DNA of 64,000 nucleotides, taken from positions 372,001-436,000 of the forward strand of contig WFMF01000066.1 in the NCBI GenBank assembly GCA_011033025.1. Direction: 5' to 3'. The position numbers and the translations under genes were made by a program. Under the pieces are notes generated by a model. That model had not been told where the DNA came from. It did not search any database and was given only the letters and a program-made list of their open reading frames with translations. The stretch is from Beroe forskalii (taxonomy: Eukaryota > Ctenophora > Nuda > Beroida > Beroidae). This document shows, piece after piece, positions 22,466-33,502 of this stretch (the stretch's first letter is position 1; each line of letters opens with the position of its first letter).

Positions 22466-22471
<6 letters not shown>
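20891..22471. mobile_element. Non-coding TIR element with internal GTGAATTACGTAAC repeats
   Basis: ATGTCCAATTCCACG at 20891-20905 is perfectly inverted at 22457-22471, and both ends abut (TA)n tracts, consistent with insertion at TA. GTGAATTACGTAAC occurs at 21245, 21401, 22057, 22079 and 22444. There is a one-mismatch copy at 21739, a near copy at 22269, and an inverted copy completing a perfect 28-bp palindrome at 21401-21428. The last direct copy overlaps the right TIR. No transposase frame is present. Repeated subterminal words of this kind are usually transposase-binding sites (inference). Confidence 0.75.

Positions 22472-22508
<37 letters not shown>
22471..22508. repeat. (TA)n microsatellite, right flank of the TIR element
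   Basis: About 19 TA units. It is followed immediately by a Penelope terminal-type unit at 22509. Confidence 0.95.
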
Positions 22509-22509
<1 letters not shown>

Positions 22510-23520
22510 CAAAATTTCATCAAGACTCGAATGAAACAGCAATTAACTGATCTGGAACGTCGATAAATTACAAAGACATTCACGAATTAGTATAACAGAA
22601 TACAATATCAAAATCTGAAAAGTCAAGTGGTGGCGTACGGCCAGAGCACACATTAAAATTTGTTACAATATCAATGATTCTCTACAACTAAAAGAAAAAA
22701 TTACATTATCAATGGCATACATAAATCTGAAAGCAAACAATATCAATAAATTATTACATCCTGAAAACATCAAACATAAAAAATCTGAAAGAATAAATTA
22801 CAAAAAACGAAGTCGGGTAAAGGGGTGAATCTGAGCTATGCAAAATACATGAATAAACGAACTAGAAGATTACCAGTAGTAACCAGGGTATAGGAATTGA
22901 CTGATAGAAGGGATTTGGGAATGCTCTTGTGCCTATCTATAGTCATGGGATTAGTTACTTTGTGCTCGCTTATTGGCAATTAATCGTTCATTACGGATGT
23001 TCAGCCCTCCATCTGATTCAAAGGTTTTAAGTTGGTGTTGCCAATAAGCCTCTTTCTTACTTAGTTTGTTGGTAATGCTCTCTGGCGTATCCCATGGCTC
23101 AGGCTTAACCTTATCTACAAGGGTGACCTTTAGTTCTAGTGCTAGAGTAGCATTGTATTGGGCTTGACTATCTATACTAAACTTATGTGCCTTATTCTGA
23201 TTATAATGAACTGCTACTCTACAACTGTTGACCCTCTTCTTTATGTGGCTTTTGTGATTAGAGAAACGGAGTTTCATAGTGCTATCAGTACTGCCTACAC
23301 TCTGTTTATTACAAACTAGATCGGTTATTACGTAAATTACATGCTCATCATCACAAGAAATGGTTTGGTTAATATTGAGTACTTGTTTAGTAGTTAATGA
23401 TTGAATTTTAACAGAATTGTCAGATAAAAAGTATTTACAAAGATTACATTTTCCACAATTAACCCTGCTAAAACTGGCACGAGGTTGATTCCGCCTCGCC
23501 CTCCTCTTCAATTGGCCATA
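22509..23520 (-). mobile_element. Penelope-like element, 3' part (endonuclease end)
   Basis: It contains the GIY-YIG frame at 22951-23511, a non-coding 3' region, and at 22509-22572 a TTTCAAAATT..GACTC.AATGA terminal unit. This unit is in the same orientation relative to coding as the unit at the 5' end of the RT copy at 33327. The RT part is missing. The interval 23521-24362 shows no gene, only a short GAGGTGGAATCAACCTCGCC segment at 23708 related to the linker of this element. Confidence 0.65.
22951..23511 (-). CDS. GIY-YIG endonuclease domain of a Penelope-like retroelement
   Basis: 186 residues. A basic start (KRRARRNQP) leads into NCGKCNLCKYF, the Cys cluster that links RT and endonuclease in Penelope-like elements. 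Then comes HVIYVITDLVCNKQSVGST, the modified GIY..YIG motif of this group, and LRFSNHKSHIKK, the catalytic Arg/His helix. The C-terminal KKEAYWQHQLKTF also fits. These domains nick target DNA for insertion. The frame is intact, but without the RT this copy is not autonomous. Confidence 0.8.
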   Translation of the reverse strand: MKRRARRNQPRASFSRVNCGKCNLCKYFLSDNSVKIQSLTTKQVLNINQTISCDDEHVIYVITDLVCNKQSVGSTDSTMKLRFSNHKSHIKKRVNSCRVAVHYNQNKAHKFSIDSQAQYNATLALELKVTLVDKVKPEPWDTPESITNKLSKKEAYWQHQLKTFESDGGLNIRNERLIANKRAQSN

Positions 23521-24362
23521 ACTTAGCTGTTACTTACTGTCTGAATTATTGACACACATGTATTTTAGCAGAATTTTATCTGCTTTAAGACCATGTAACT
23601 ATCATTTAACTACTATCTGAAAAACAATGAGAAATTTAGTGGTTTTTAAACATGATCAGAAAAAATTTGGCTGATATAGTGGTTTTCTGCATCCAGAACC
23701 CGACCCGAGGTGGAATCAACCTCGCCCTCCCAGACACGCTAATTAGTTTACTTGCAAGGAGGCGTTCTGCTACTGTAATATTTCCGTAAACGCGGGATTG
23801 TGATTGTCACGTATGTAGGTTGCAATTGTAGATATGATTGCAGCACGTATCATATATCATAGGTTTGTGTGTAATACACCGCAACTCTCACTAACTATAA
23901 AGACTTGGTGAACAGACTTCAGCAATTCTGTACTGTAGTTTGTAGATAAAAATACAGCTTACACAAACATCCATGGGTGGAACTTGCAACCGGTAATCCC
24001 CATTTATTCAGGAAATTAGAAGCAGGTTATTTTATGACCATTTTCTAAAAGCAAAAATATTAAATTGAAAGATATTTCTGGAAATAGAATGATATTTATC
24101 GTCGTCCATCTTTTATTGAACTTTCAACATATATGTTGAAACCATATATGGTTTATCATGCACCTCTAGCCTACCTTTTTTACAGTGCACCTTAAAAACC
24201 CGTTTATGCACCGTAGCACATCAAAACTTGTTATGGTCGAGTGGAGATAGATAACTTATTACTTTATTATGGTGCAGTGCAACAATCAATTATGCACGAT
24301 AGGGCTAGTTATTGATTAGTTGATTCATATCATAATCCAAGATATATCCTTGTGTTTGAAAA

Positions 24363-25310
24363 TATCACTGGTGAAACAGGTGGGAATAGTGAGACCAGGT
24401 GTGTGACACCGGTGGGAATAGTGAGAACAGTTGTGTGACACTGGGAATAGTGAGAAGAGTTGTGTGACACTGGTGGGAATAGTGATAACAGGTGTGTGGC
24501 ACTGGTGGGAATAGTGATAACAGGTGCGTGACACTGGGAATAGTGATAACAGGTGTGTGGCACTGGTGGGAATAGTGATAACAGGTGCGTGACACTGGGA
24601 ATAGTGAGAAGAGTTGTGTGACACTGGTGGGAATAGTGAAAACAGGTGTGTGACACTGGTGGGAATAGTGAGAACAGGTGTGTGAAACTGGTGGGAATAG
24701 TGAAAACAGGTGTGTGACACTGGTGGGAACAGTGAGAACAGGTGCGTGACACTGGTGGGAACAGTGAGAACAGGTGCGTGACACTGGGAATAGTGAGAAC
24801 AGGTGTGTGACACTGGTGGGAATAGCGAGAACAGGTGTGTGACACTGGTGGGAATAGTGAGAACAGGTGTGTGACAGTGGTTTGTATAGTGAGAACAGGC
24901 GTGTGACACTGGTGGGAATAGTGAGAACAGGTGCGTGACACCGGTGGGAATAGTGAGAACAGGTGCGTGACACTGGTGGGAATAGTGAGAACAGGTGCGT
25001 GACACTGGTGGGAATAGTGAGAACAGGTGTGACACTGGTGGGAATAGTGAGAACAGATGTGACACTGGAGGAAATGGTGAGAACAGATGTGTGACACTGG
25101 TGGGAACAGTGAGAACAGGTACGTGACCTCTGATGGAAATGGTGAGAACAGGTTTGTGACACTGGTGGAAATGGTGAGGTTGTGTGACACTGGTGGGAAC
25201 AGTGAGAACAGGTGCGTGACACTGGTGGGAATAGTGAGAACAGGTGTGTGACACTGGCGGGAATAGTGAGAACAGATGTGTGACACTGGTGGGAACAGTG
25301 AGAACAGGTG
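24363..25310. repeat. Minisatellite, 32-bp unit, about 30 copies
   Basis: The unit contains GTGTGACACTGGTGGGAATA followed by GTGAGAACAGGT. Some copies lack four bases (GTGG or similar), giving about 28-bp variants. Because 32 is not a multiple of three and the unit has no stops, all three minus-strand frames are open over about 0.9 kb. The predicted His/Ser/Cys-rich peptides repeat in 32-residue cycles. Confidence 0.95.
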
Positions 25311-25801
25311 ATTGACTCTATAATCTATATCTATGAGGAAAATACTAAAATAGTTGACACCTAATATCGTGTTTGCGAGATTAACAGTCTTTTATGAGCA
25401 AAATAATGAACAAAAACACGAGAGACAGAACGCCCTTACTTAATTGAAGAATTGATCAACACGGTTATCACAGAATTTTGCTTCATTGTTCTAGCTTCAT
25501 TTTGATCTAAAAATGACATCACTTTGTGACGTGGTATAGGTATTAATGTTGGAACAGAACTTTCAGTGAAGAATTGATAGTTTTGACAAAATTGTCTTGA
25601 AAAACGTCGACCACAATTATACTCCTACCTATGCACATAGTTTATTATCATAACTTATGTCATATTATTATTGAGTATCTTAATTATGGGTCCCTATACT
25701 CTACAGTCAACTTTGTACCTAAAGCAAGTTTAGAGTTTCACAGAACGCTATCCAGTGTAGGAACACTGTGCTGACCTACTATCTACTATCTATATTTCCT
25801 C

Positions 25802-27619
25802 TACGGGTATATGCCCCACAAAATAACACGCCCCACAAAACATATAATTTTGTTTTTCATCATATAAGTAAACAAATATGATTTTTCATACTTTTGAAGT
25901 TAATTACACATAAACTAGTGTCTTATGTGAAGATTTCCTGATCAATATGACGGCTTTAGATGGATTTTTTTCATTCCAATTTTTCCCTTGAAAGTGAAAA
26001 TGTTGATTATTAGGAAAATTGATTTGCATATTTCCTCGATATTTTTGAGAAATCTGTTATAAATCGAGTAGTTGAATACATCTCCATTAATTTCAAATTG
26101 ACATAAGCGATTCCATGATCAAATTTCGAAAAATAGAGGAATTATTCAAAAAAATTGACTCAGACCCACAAAATAACATGGAATGCCCCACAAAATAACA
26201 TAGCTAAATTCAAGGTTTTATGAACCTAAATAAGTCTATGATGCTTATTTGACGTCATTGAATGATGAATATTATTCAAGAAGCATGTAATTCACAATGA
26301 GGCATAAAGTTAATGAATAGGGTGTAAAGCCGATATTTACCATGCCCCACAAAATAACACTATATTCCAAATATGCCCCACAAAATATATCTAATTTCCA
26401 TACAACGTTGTGGTGAAAGCAAATACAATGAAATAAAGATGGATCATGTAAGGACCACTAATTGAAGGTAGTTTACATATCAAATAGTATAAAATTTGTT
26501 TACTATGAACAACAATATTCTTGAATTCTTGCAGATTTATCTGCACGTGACTGATAAATTTCATCAAAATCAGTGTTAAAGTTTGAATTTGAACCTTTAA
26601 TAAGGTCGAAATCAATATGATTGAATGTGACTCGTTCTCTATTACTAATGAATTTAACAATTAAATGATTCTCAAGATCATCTGGTTTCATGACCTACTG
26701 TACTGTTTTCACCTGTAGTGATTGCAAATTATGATAGAGGTTCCTGGCCAAAAATACCACAAAATGGCATAAGCAATAGCAGAATAACCATCCCAACTGG
26801 TTTAAAAATGTGTATTCAAATAAAACGTCTAATTCGTGTCTATTTATTGACTGGACACATAGCCTGATCTTTATTCAAACTTTCAAGGCCAAAAATGCAT
26901 CAGGCAATATCAATAAGCCCAATATACATAGATGCCCAAAACATCATAATTTTCACTATAAAACCCTCAAACCCTCAAACATGATTTCTATCTTCTAAAC
27001 TTTCAGACCAACATCTCAAAGTAGTTTTGGGGGTTCAACTATATAAAATTTGAAGCTTCTCACCTCCCACAAAAATATATAATCCAAAAAATTAATTTCA
27101 GGAAAACTCTGAGTTGGCATAGTGCATATGGATTGCAGTTTACGTTTATTGAGCTAATTATGGACAAATTTATAAGAGAGAAACATCATCTTTATCGTAA
27201 CTTCAAAAAAATATAACGGTTTTCCTTGATTTGAGTGTTATTTTGTGGGCTCTTACACCTTTCATGGATCATAAAATCAACAATAAAAATGATGGAATCC
27301 CAAATTGTTTAGTTTGAAGATTTGTTAAGTTTCAAAACAGTATAATCGAGACAAAACTTTTGTTAAGGTTAATGTTTGTTAAACAATTTCATATTTTTCA
27401 TGTTGTATATTTTGTGGGTCATGGCAAAAATGAAGGGCGTTTTTCACAGAAAATTTTCGGGACCACTAAAGGGCTAAATTTTTGTTTAAAATCGGTGTGG
27501 AAAAACTTTTAAGCCTTTTTGCTATAAGGAATCCTTTATTAGTCACATCATGCTCAATATCTCTGGACGAGAGGTATTTGAAAATCGTATATATATTTTG
27601 TGGGTCAAATACCCACGTA
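25802..27619. mobile_element. 1.8-kb TIR element with CCCCACAAAATA motifs, copy 1
   Basis: Begins TACGGGTATATGCCCCACAA and ends in an imperfect inverted copy (..TTTTGTGGGTCAAATACCCACGTA). CCCCACAAAA words lie on the plus strand in the left half and as TTTTGTGGG in the right half. About 97% similar by eye to copy 3 at 36548. No transposase; the small frames are not conserved as proteins. Confidence 0.75.
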
Positions 27620-27747
27620 CACATTTTGGTAATTCCCACTTTACACATTTACACATCTATCATCAAGCAAATTAGAGGCTTGGAAGGGAGGTAATAAAAA
27701 AACGGAATTGCGCATTCATAGAAGCAGTCTGCAGATCTGTTCGTAAA

Positions 27748-28870
27748 TTAATTATTGTGTCTAGATAGGGCGAGGTTGTTTCCACCTCGGGTCGGGATCT
27801 CGATGCAGGCAAAAAGGTCGGATTTAGCAGGGTTAATATTACCTAGGGCTATGTTACTATCTGGAGAGTCACGAGAATATCGGGAATGAACAAGAGAATC
27901 CCCGATAGTCTTGGCCTTTCTGAAGGTCACAAAGATGTTATCTTTGGAGACTACATCCTTCAGAGTATCATCCAAGTCAAGAAGGTACTTATGTTTGTTA
28001 ACAGCTCTGGTAGCACCTGCATAACTTGGATGAAAGTCAGGACTAAGAAATTCTCTGGCCTTACCCTCCTTCTGATATTAAAAACTTATTTCCAGGTCAC
28101 CATTAAATCTAATCTGTCTAAATTGTCACATTTATCAAATTCTGTACAAATAAATTCTCTATGATATCCTCTATCAACGAAATGTTCTGTGTGTGATAAT
28201 TTATGTTTTTTATATTCTGATTCATCTGAACAAATCCTTTTGATCCTCTTGGCTACTCCCTGAGGTATATTTGTGCACACATGCTTAGGATGGCAGGAGT
28301 TTGGATTGAGATAAGCATGTGTGTCTGAGGGCTTGGTATAAAGAGTAGTATGTATAAAGGAGTCTTTAATATATACTCTTGTGTCAAGATATTCAATGCC
28401 TTCAGAGGAGTCTTCTGCAAAGTTCATTGTAAATTTTATCTTAGGATGAAGGGTGTTTATCCAGGCATTGAACTCATGGAGCTTTTCTAACCCCATGATC
28501 CAAGGACAAAAAATATCATCTTTAAACCTACACCACAAGGCAATAGTGAAATCTTTGTTCTGATTAATCATCTGGTCTATAGGGTGCATAGCTATGTCAC
28601 ATATGAACAGGCATTATGCGGTCCCATAGCAGTACCGATTTTGGACATAAGCAACGTTGTTGAAAAATGAGATGTTTGTTCTCCAAAAATCTAGTTGCCT
28701 CTAGGATGCTTGGCAAGGGTGCTGGGGAACTTGACATCTCTCTTATCTAACAACGCCTTGCAAGCATCAAGGCCCATAGTATTATCAATACTAGGGGAAC
28801 ATTGCTACTACATCCCAACTGACTAAAATAATATCCCAATCTTTTCACTCAAGTCAAATTAAAACTTTCC
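27748..28870 (-). pseudogene. Penelope-like RT fragment, copy B
   Basis: The frame at 28086-28589 includes MHPIDQMINQNKDF and CRFKDDIFCP (RT motif C), EGIEYLDTRVYIKD, and QGVAKRIKRICSDE. A further piece, DDTLKDVVSKDNIFVTFRKA, reads at 27748-27975. The upstream RT motifs A and B are cut off near 28870, and indels break the frame near 28020-28090 and 28600-28800. The endonuclease is absent. Where copy C is broken this copy is open, and vice versa. Confidence 0.75.
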
Positions 28871-29377
28871 TTAATAAAATTTTTTATAAAATCTTTTTGG
28901 GGAAAAAAATACTAAAATAGTTGACACCTAATATCGTGTTTGCGAGATTAACAGTTTTTTATGAGCAAAATAATGAAAAAAACCCCGAAGACAGAACCCC
29001 TTATTTAAATTAAAAGAATTGATAAACCGTTTATCACAAAATTTTTTGCTTCATTGTTCAAACTTCTTTTTTGATCTAAAAATGACATCATTTTGTGACG
29101 TGGTATAGGTATTAATGTTGGAACAGAACTTTCAGTGAAAAATTGATAGTTTTGAAAAAAATTGTCTTGAAAAACGTCGACCAAAATTTATATTTTCCTC
29201 CCTATGCACATGTTTATTACCCAAACTTATGTCAAAATTTATTATTAGTATTTTAATTATGGGCCCCCTATACTCTACAGTCAACTTTGTACCTAAAAAC
29301 AAGTTTAGAGTTTCACAAAACCCGCTATCAGTGTGGAACACTGTGCTGACCTACTCTTTTTATCAAATTTGAGGTCA

Positions 29378-31156
29378 GGTATACCCCAAAATAACACCCC
29401 CACAAAACATATAATTTGTTTTCATCATATAAGTAAAAAAATATGTTTTTCTATTTTTGAAGTTAATTACACATAAAAAATTGTCTTATGTGAAGTTTTC
29501 CCTAATCAATATGAGGGTTTTTAGATGGTTTTTTTTCTTTCCCAATTTTTCCCTTGAAAGTGAAAATGTTGATTATTAGGAAAATTGATTTGCATTTTTC
29601 CCTCGATATTTTTGGGGAAATCTTTATAAATCAGTAGTTGAATACATCTCCATTAATTTCAAATTGACAAAAAGCGTTCCATATCAAATTTCGAAAAAAG
29701 AGGAATTATTAAAAAAAAATTGACTCAGACCCAAAAAAATAACATGGAATGCCCACAAAATAACATAGCTAAATTAAAGGGTTTTTATGAACCAAAAAAG
29801 CCCTATGATGCTTTTTGACGTCATTGAATGATAATTTTTCCAAAAAAAGCATGTAATTCACAATGAAAAAAAGTTAATGAATAAAGGGGGTAAAAACCGA
29901 TATTTACCATACAAAATAACACTATATTTAAAAATTTCCCCCCAAAAAATATCTAATTTCCATACAACGTTGTGGTGAAAGCAAATACAATGAAATAAAA
30001 AATGGATCATGTAAGGACCACTAATTTAAAGGTAGTTTTTCATATCCCAAAAAGTATAAAATTTGTTTACTATGAACAACAATATTCTTGAATTCTTGCA
30101 GTTTATCTCCCTGACTATAAATTTCATAAAAATCAGTGTTAAAGTTTGAATTTGAACCTTTAATAAGGTCGAAATCAATATGATTAAAAATTGACTCGTT
30201 CTCTATTATAATAAATTTAACAATTAAATGATTCTCAAGATCATCTGGTTTCATGACCTACTGTACTTTTTTCACCTGTAGTGATTGCAAATTATGATAA
30301 GTTCCCTGGCCAAAAATACCACAAAATGGCATAAGCAATAGCAGAATAACCACCCCAACGGGTTTTAAAAAATTTATTCAAAAAAAACTCTAATTCTTTT
30401 CTATTTATTGACTGGACACAATAACCTGATCTTTATTCAAACTTTCAAGGAAAAAAAACATCAGGCAATACCCAATAAGCCCAATATCTAGACCCCAAAA
30501 CATCATAATTTTCACTATAAAACCCTCAAACCCTCAAACAATGATTTCTATCTTCCTTTCAGCCCAACATCTCAAATGTTTGGGGTTCAACTATAAAAAA
30601 TTTGGCTTCTCACCTTTCAAAATATAAATCCAAAAAATTAATTTCAGGAAAACTCTGAGTTGGAAAGTCATATGGATTGCAGTTTACTTTTATTAGCTAA
30701 TTTGGACAAATTTATAAAAAGGAAACATCATCTTTTCTAACTTCAAAAAAATATAACGTTTCCTTGATTTGGGGTTTTATTTTGTGGGCCTTACATTTTC
30801 ATGGATCAAAAAATCAACAAAAAAATGAGGGAACCCCCAAATTGTTTAGTTTGAAGATTTGTTAATTTTCAAAACAGTATAATCGACAAAACTTTTTTTA
30901 AAGGTTAATGTTTGAAAACAATTTCATATTTTTCATGTTGTATATTTTGTGGGTCATGGCAAAAAAATGAAGGGCGTTTTCACAGAAAATTTTCGACCAC
31001 TAAAGGGCTAAATTTTTAATTTAAAAATCGGTGTGGAAAACTTTTTTTAAGCCTTTTACTACTATAAAGGAATCCTTATTAGTCACATCATGCTCAATAT
31101 CTCTGGACGAGAGGTATTTGAAAAATCGTATATATTTTGTGGGTCAAATACCCGTA
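29378..31156. mobile_element. 1.8-kb TIR element with CCCCACAAAATA motifs, copy 2
   Basis: Homologous to copies 1 and 3. The left terminus is degraded (AGGTATACCCC) and the right terminus reads CAAATACCCGTA. Most CCCCACAAAA motifs are shortened or lost by one or two bases, which may be sequencing error. Confidence 0.65.
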
Positions 31157-31399
31157 CACACATTTTGGTAATTCCCACTTACACATTTACACATCTATCA
31201 TCAAGCAAATTAGAAGGCTTGGAAGGGGAGGTAATTAATAAAACGGAATTGCATTCGAAAACAGTCTAGAATCTGTTCGTAAATTAATTATTGTGTCTAG
31301 ATAGAGGGCGAGGTTGTTTTCCACCTCGGGTCAGGATCTCGATGCAGGCAAAGGTCGGATTTGCTGGGGTTAATATTGCCTAGGGCTATGTTACTATCT

Positions 31400-33227
31400 G
31401 GAGAGTCACGAATATCGGGAATGAACAAGAGAATCCCCGATAGTCTTGGCCTTTCTGAAGGTCACAAAGATGTTATCTTTGGAGACTACATCCTTCAGAG
31501 TATCATCCAAGTCAAGAAGGTACTTATGTTTGTTAACAGCTCTGGTAGCACCTGCATAACTTGGATGAAAGTCCAGGACTAAGGGAATTCTCCTGGCCTT
31601 ACCCTCCTTCTCGATATTAAAACTTATTTCAGGGTCACCAATTAAATCTAATCTGTCTAAATTGTCACATTTATCAAATTCTGTACAAATAAATTCTCTA
31701 TGATATCCTCTATCAACGAAATGTTCTGTGTGTGATAATTTATGTTTTTTATATTCTGATTCATCTGAACAAATCCTTTTGATCCTCTTGGCTACTCCCT
31801 GAGGTATATTTGTGCACACATGCTTAGGATGGCAGGAGTTTGGATTGAGATAAGCATGTGTGTCTGAGGGCTTGGTATAAAGAGTAGTATGTATAAAGGA
31901 GTCTTTAATATATACTCTTGTGTCAAGATATTCAATGCCTTCAGAGAGTCTTCTGCAAAGTTCATTGTAAATTTATCTTGGGATGAGGGTGTTTATCCAG
32001 GCATTGAACTCATGGAGCTTTTCAACCCCATGATCCAGGACAAAAAATATCATCTTTAAACCTACACCACAAGGCAATAGTGAAATCTTTGTTCTGATTA
32101 ATCATCTGGTCTATAGGGTGCATAGCTATGTCCGCATATGAACAGGCATTATGTGGTCCCATAGCAGTACCATTTTTTTGGACATAAGCAACGTTGTTGA
32201 AAAATGAGATGTTGTTCTCCAAAGTAATCCTAGTTGCCTCTAGGATACTTGTGGTGCTGGGGAACTTGACATCTCTCTTATCTAGCAACTCCTTGCAAGC
32301 ATCAAGGCCCATAGTATTATCAATACTAGGGAACATTGCTACTACATCCCAACTGACTAAAATAATATCCCCAATCTTTTCACTCTGAGTCAAATTAAAC
32401 TTGAAAATTTCATAAAGGAATTCAGATGAATCTTTCAGTACATATGGTAATTCAACAGCAATCTGCTTTAGATAATAGTCTGACCAAGCAGCTAGATTCT
32501 CAGTAGGAGACCCACACCCTGAAGTAATAAGACGCCCTGGGAAATTCGCCTGGGGCTTGTGTACCTTGTAATTACAATAGTCGTAACCTGGCCGAGATTC
32601 TTCCTTGACCATCCAAGAGCCCAGACGTTGGCTAATATCTCCTGCTGCCAATGAAGTTTCTACCCATTTTTCAATCATTTCATTGATGTCTTTGATTTTC
32701 TTTGGAATGGGTGAGGTATCATTTTCTTCATTGATGGGAGTGAAAGTGTCTGTGTCTCCCAGATGTGCCATGACTTTTGCTTCATAGTTGTCTTGAGTAT
32801 CTATAACCCAGCCAGTTCCCTTATCAAAATACCTAAAAACTGTGTCATCCCAATTTTGCAACTGTTTGAGGGCTTGTCTGTGCTTGGGAGACATGTTGTC
32901 AAAGGACTTATTACAGAGGCCAGCTGTCTTAAGTTCTTTAACAGTGAGTTGCAAATAAAGCTCAAGAGCCTGACTTGTGCTCTTGGGAGCTTCTCTGCCA
33001 GAAGGAGGAATGAGTGCAATTTCAGATTTTTTATGATCATTCTGAATGTTTGAAGAAGGTTGTTTACTGAAAAAGTGAGCCCATCTGAGTTTGCTCACCC
33101 ACCTATCGATGTCATTGTCCCTTTTGTCGATCTGTGGGTGTGAGGGGGTGGGAGCAAAGTCAGGGCCTAGAGTGAGGACTTCTTTCTGGTCATCAGTAAG
33201 CAGTTTTCCTGACAGGTTCAGAATCAT
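31400..33227 (-). pseudogene. Penelope-like reverse transcriptase, copy C
   Basis: Reads MILNLSGKLLTDDQ at 33227 and runs 401 residues. Motif A is VSWDVVAMFPSID, motif B is GTAMGPHNACSYADI, and motif C is RFKDDIF. Then indels near 32030 and 31950 shift the frame. The 3' part resumes at 31819-31406 (QGVAKRIKRICSDE to DSLVHSRYS). The GIY-YIG domain is missing; the sequence instead enters the 1.8-kb element flank near 31290. Penelope-like RTs prime on target DNA and are related to telomerase (family knowledge). Non-functional as assembled. Confidence 0.82.
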
Positions 33228-33309
33228 GCGATCATTGACTTTGACTGCTTCATTACCTTTAATTATTTTGTTGAGTGTCTGTTTCCTATTAGATCTAGCT
33301 GTGGCCTTC

Positions 33310-33502
33310 TTATATATATATATATTTCAAAATTGAACAGGACTCAAATGATACACCATTTAACTGATCGGAATCTTCGATAAATTACATCTTCTAAGGA
33401 TCATAAAGCTCAAATTTGATTGTATAAAGTATATATATATAGTTTCAAAATTCAACAGGACTCAAATGAAACGACATATATATATATATATATATATATA
33501 TA
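33310..33502. repeat. Penelope 5' terminal unit interleaved with (TA)n
   Basis: (TA)n at 33310-33326 is followed by a ~103-bp unit at 33327-33429, (TA)n to 33441, a partial unit (TTTCAAAATTCAACAGGACT) to 33474, and (TA)n to 33502. The unit is the same as 20707-20822 (inverted) and the start of 22509-22572. Nothing coding is seen from 33503 to 35412 apart from a short TAATAAT run near 34862. Confidence 0.75.

Larger units (their letters stand above)
25337..28905. repeat. Tandem segmental duplication, unit 1
   Basis: From ATACTAAAATAGTTGACACC onward it is colinear with 28912-32400. It contains a 1.8-kb TIR element (25802-27619) and a truncated Penelope RT fragment (about 27748-28870). The homology ends inside the RT, where unit 2 continues. 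Confidence 0.85.
28908..33309. repeat. Tandem segmental duplication, unit 2 (indel-rich)
   Basis: Colinear with unit 1 but with dozens of small losses and lengthened A, T and C runs between 28950 and 31250, a pattern typical of uncorrected long-read consensus. It extends about 0.9 kb further than unit 1 into a nearly complete Penelope RT. Confidence 0.8.

Noticed and set aside
24325..25286. Three overlapping ~300-residue minus-strand frames
   Set aside because: All three come from the 32-bp minisatellite; none has a start context, non-repeat domain or splice signal.
24363..25310. CRISPR-like regular array
   Set aside because: Units are contiguous minisatellite copies without unique spacers, in a eukaryotic context.
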